DNA of 64,000 nucleotides from an uncultured Rhodospirillales bacterium (GTDB taxonomy: Bacteria; Pseudomonadota; Alphaproteobacteria; Azospirillales; Azospirillaceae): NCBI GenBank assembly GCA_903927615.1, contig CAIYNU010000011.1:25801-89800 (forward strand), written 5' to 3'. The notes below the pieces were generated by a model. It was given only the letters and a program-made list of their open reading frames with translations. It had not been told where the DNA came from and ran no database searches. Made by a program: the position numbers and the translations under genes. This document shows positions 62,008 to 64,000 of this stretch, in pieces (within the stretch, counting starts at the first letter, position 1; each line of letters starts with the position of its first letter).

Positions 62008-63210
62008 ATGGGATATCCGAGCCGACGTGGCATCCTCTCTGGGGGCCTGCTGCTGACGATGGCCGTCGCAGCCGGCGGTGTCGGTTATCGGGGCTGGGAG
62101 CGAGGGGCCTTAGGCAGCCTGACCGGCGGTCCGGCGTTCGAACCCTGGCAGGAGTGGTTGACCGGCGCCTATCATGGACCGCTGGCGTTGGTGGCGGCGG
62201 CGGTGCTGGCCGCAAGCCCCCACAACAGCCAGCCTTGGCGGTTCCGGGTTGAACCCGACCGGATTCAGATTAGGGCCGACCTGTCGCGGGCGTTGGGGCC
62301 GCTTGATCCGTTTCGGCGGGAATTGCATATCGGTCTGGGCTGTGCCATCGAAAACTTGATGGTCGCGGCCCGGAGTCGGGCCTTTGACCCGGTCCTCACC
62401 CTACTGCCGGATCCGGTAACCGAACCTAATCTGGTGGCGCAGGTGGAGTTGGCATCGCCTCTGGGCGGTCCGCCTGTCGCCGGGCCGCATATGGCAGCGA
62501 TCGTGGATCGTCATACTCACCGGGGGAGGTACGACACCGCACGGCCGCTGCCACAGGCGGTGCATGACGTGCTGGCCGCCTGTGTCGATGACTCCCAGAC
62601 CTGGCTGGAGCTGTTTCCGGCAAAGGGTGACCGGGGGCGGGATTTTGTGGCGGCCACCGTCGCCGCGACGGAACAAATCGTCGCCGATAACGGCATGCGA
62701 CAGGCGAGCCAAGCTTGGTTCCGCCAATGCCGGGCAGACGTCGACGCTCACCGCGATGGCATCAGCGTCATCGCCAGCGGCGAACCGGGCCTCAACATCC
62801 GAATGGCCATGGCGTTGCCGGATTTCGACGAAGCTCGAGTCGGGCAGTATTGGATCGACGCCACCCGGGACGTTCACTGCGCCACCGCGCCGGTGTTTGG
62901 CTTGATCGGTGTCCGGTTGCCGCGCGACCGCCGGGATCTCCTCGCTGCCGGGCAATTGTGGCAACGCCTGCACCTGGAGGCGACGGCACAGGGTGTGGCC
63001 ATGCAGCCTTTGAACCAGATGATGGAAATGGTCGATCGCGAACGTCAGTTCAGTCGGCCTCCGGAAATGGCGGAGCGCCTGGCTGCGGTAACCGGCGATC
63101 CCGGTTGGACAACCGTGTTCGCCTTCCGCGCCGGCTATGCCACCACGCCTGCGTTGCCTAGCCCACGCCGCGGCGTGACTCTGGTCACGGAACAGATTCA
63201 GGTGGGCTGA
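62008..63210 (+). CDS. Exported nitroreductase-fold protein, Acg-like
   Basis: 400 residues. The N-terminus PSRRGILSGGLLLTMAVAAGGVGYRGW has a twin-Arg motif (SRRGIL) and hydrophobic run, so Tat export or a membrane anchor is likely. Then AVLAASPHNSQPWRFRVEPDRI and DPFRRELHIGLGCAIENLMVAARSRAFDP match the Acg-type nitroreductase-fold family; the C-terminal half has GVAMQPLNQMMEMVDRE. Usual substrates are unknown; FMN is the expected cofactor. Start ATG 62008 preceded by AGAGGGG; GTG 62002 is possible. It follows pccB by 40 bases. Confidence 0.82.
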   Translation: MGYPSRRGILSGGLLLTMAVAAGGVGYRGWERGALGSLTGGPAFEPWQEWLTGAYHGPLALVAAAVLAASPHNSQPWRFRVEPDRIQIRADLSRALGPLDPFRRELHIGLGCAIENLMVAARSRAFDPVLTLLPDPVTEPNLVAQVELASPLGGPPVAGPHMAAIVDRHTHRGRYDTARPLPQAVHDVLAACVDDSQTWLELFPAKGDRGRDFVAATVAATEQIVADNGMRQASQAWFRQCRADVDAHRDGISVIASGEPGLNIRMAMALPDFDEARVGQYWIDATRDVHCATAPVFGLIGVRLPRDRRDLLAAGQLWQRLHLEATAQGVAMQPLNQMMEMVDRERQFSRPPEMAERLAAVTGDPGWTTVFAFRAGYATTPALPSPRRGVTLVTEQIQVG

Positions 63211-63374
63211 ACAGCCGAACGACTCGCCGCGCCCTGAACAAAGGCCGGTTTGCCGCTGCCAGCCGCGAAGAGACCGACAGCGAAGAGAGTTCGCGACCAA
63301 GATTTGTTCGTCGGTTTATGGGCATTGGCTGCGTGGACGACCGGCAGGGTGCGTCACAATAGTGGGCTGGCGAT

Positions 63375-63412
63375 AAAAAAAAAGCCCCGCCCGGTTTCCC
63401 GGGCGGGGCTTT
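63375..63412 (-). terminator. Intrinsic terminator after the holin-like gene
   Basis: On the minus strand AAAGCCCCGCCCGG-GAAA-CCGGGCGGGGCTTTTTTTTT: a near-perfect GC stem followed by nine T. It ends the two-gene unit to its right. Confidence 0.92.
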
Positions 63413-63436
63413 GCTCCTCCAGCAACCGCTCGCGCG

Positions 63437-63610
63437 TTACCCTTTGGACACCGCCAGCAACGCCCCGGCCAGGGCGGTGCCGGCGGTGGCGATGGCGTCG
63501 GTCTGGTCGGGCGAAACCGCGACGCCGGCGGCCGAGAGCAGGGCGATCAGGCCGAGCCAGGTGGATTTCTCCTGGAGCCGGGCGAGCAGGTACTGTTTCA
63601 GCGTGGTCAT
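63437..63610 (-). CDS. Small holin-like membrane protein (second copy)
   Basis: 57 residues, MTTLKQYLLARLQEKSTWLG at the start, then LIALLSAAGVAVSPDQTDAIATAGTALAGALLAVSKG. Layout matches the 64-residue protein at 51576-51770: an amphipathic N-terminus, two hydrophobic segments and a short polar loop. Its ATG overlaps the TGA of the preceding lipoprotein gene (ATGA), and a strong terminator lies 25 bases past its end. Probably a phage lysis or GTA-associated gene; holin function is inferred from size and topology only. Confidence 0.75.
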   Translation of the reverse strand: MTTLKQYLLARLQEKSTWLGLIALLSAAGVAVSPDQTDAIATAGTALAGALLAVSKG

Positions 63611-63933
63611 GGATAGGTCTCCTGATTGGAAGTGTCACGGCTGGCCGCCGGCGGCGGGTTGATGGCGACGGGCTTGCCGCCGATCGCGGCGCAGGCCGAG
63701 ACGATGGCCGGATGGGCGAGCTGATTGACGGCGCCGGCGGTGGCGATGGCCGCCGCGGCTTCGGGGTCCAGTAAGGCGGTGATCTGGAGGGCAACCGGTG
63801 TGGCTGCGGACGCGGCCGAGGCGATGGCGCAGCTCACGGTGACAGCAGTCTTGGCCGCCGGCGTCAGGGTGCCGGTGGCGGTGCAGGCCGTCAGAGCGAG
63901 CACTGCGACGGCCGCGCCCAATAGGGTTTTCAT
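63607..63933 (-). CDS. Small Ala-rich lipoprotein upstream of the holin-like gene
   Basis: 108 residues. Signal peptide MKTLLGAAVAVLALTAC with a lipobox (LTAC, Cys 17); the mature part is rich in Ala, Thr and Ser (TLTPAAKTAVTVSCAIASAASAATPVALQITALL...) and ends Pro-rich. It is coupled to the holin-like gene by a 4-base overlap. The pair recalls holin/spanin-like lysis cassettes, but the lipoprotein is longer than most o-spanins and not recognised. Ribosome site AGGAGA 10 bases upstream. Confidence 0.72.
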   Translation of the reverse strand: MKTLLGAAVAVLALTACTATGTLTPAAKTAVTVSCAIASAASAATPVALQITALLDPEAAAAIATAGAVNQLAHPAIVSACAAIGGKPVAINPPPAASRDTSNQETYP

Positions 63934-63954
63934 GAGAACGATCTCCTGTGCTGA

Positions 63955-63985
63955 TCACAAAAAAAAGGCCGCGCGACGGCGGCCC
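63955..63985 (-). terminator. Intrinsic terminator of an upstream unit
   Basis: On the minus strand GGGCCGCCGTCGCGCGGCC, a short GC hairpin, followed by TTTTTTTT (63957-63966). It isolates the lipoprotein/holin pair from whatever lies beyond the window edge. Confidence 0.8.
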
Positions 63986-64000
63986 ATGATCCAACCGGCA

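Overview
The window is a high-GC stretch that looks chromosomal and comes from a free-living alphaproteobacterium, most likely of the Rhodospirillales type. That placement is an inference from the gene families: IalB-type exported protein, DUF1178, RpoE-ChrR, a Crp/Fnr subfamily common in alphaproteobacteria, LptF, an Mla/MCE lipid transporter whose permease has a STAS domain, GluQRS, and many sensory kinases. Nearly all genes have start and stop positions that fit short-gap operons. A few AT-richer islands (6.4-7.0 kb, 18.9-20.0 kb, 44.4-45.1 kb) and recombinase remnants mark accessory DNA.

Layout. 0-0.4 kb: edge fragment of a serine recombinase. 0.5-6.2 kb: a lipoprotein, then a leftward run of cyclase, HemN, glutamine amidotransferase and LuxC-like acyl-CoA reductase. 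6.5-8.3 kb: Ser/Thr kinase with Sel1 repeats. 8.7-11.6 kb: three overlapping genes encoding a polytopic membrane protein, a small exported membrane protein and a prokaryotic pentameric ligand-gated ion channel homologue. 11.7-12.4 kb: a TMEM165/GDT1-family (probable Mn) transporter gene behind a yybP-ykoY manganese riboswitch with a recognisable promoter. 12.7-20 kb: a small membrane protein, pgk, a histidine kinase, a large hybrid kinase with HPt domain, and an AT-rich orphan membrane protein. 20-25.9 kb (leftward): a structured non-coding stretch with terminator, rpe, tkt, lptF, a family 9 glycosyltransferase and a CheY-like regulator. 26-29.3 kb: RlmI-like and RlmN rRNA methyltransferases and an IalB protein.

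29.5-39.1 kb: the RpoE-ChrR sigma/anti-sigma pair, a multi-PAS histidine kinase, then the most striking block: a Ser/Thr kinase fused to a formylglycine-generating-enzyme (C-type-lectin) fold, followed by a caspase-like protease fused to the same fold, then a coiled-coil protein made of 33-bp DNA repeats. 39.3-43.6 kb: housekeeping genes (DUF1178, thioredoxin, UbiD, Nudix, GluQRS). 43.7-45.8 kb: a Crp/Fnr gene that has lost its sensor domain, and an unrecognised membrane protein. 45.8-50.4 kb: leftward set of YfiR-like protein, TonB-dependent receptor and chemoreceptor. 51 kb: tRNA-Thr(GGT) with a decayed tyrosine integrase beside it and a holin-like small gene. 51.8-63.2 kb: FAH hydrolase, small exported proteins, an AstE-like deacylase, PBP1C, the mlaEFD cluster, propionyl-CoA carboxylase beta and a Tat-type nitroreductase-fold protein. 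The right edge holds a second copy of the holin-like gene, coupled to a small lipoprotein and bracketed by two intrinsic terminators.

Systems most worth following: the kinase/caspase pair with shared lectin-like C-termini (signalling or defence, possibly diversified), the ion-channel operon, the Mn riboswitch, the 20.0-20.3 kb candidate RNA, and the duplicated holin-like gene. No reverse transcriptase, CRISPR array or intact transposase was seen. Everything here is read by eye; no database search was possible.
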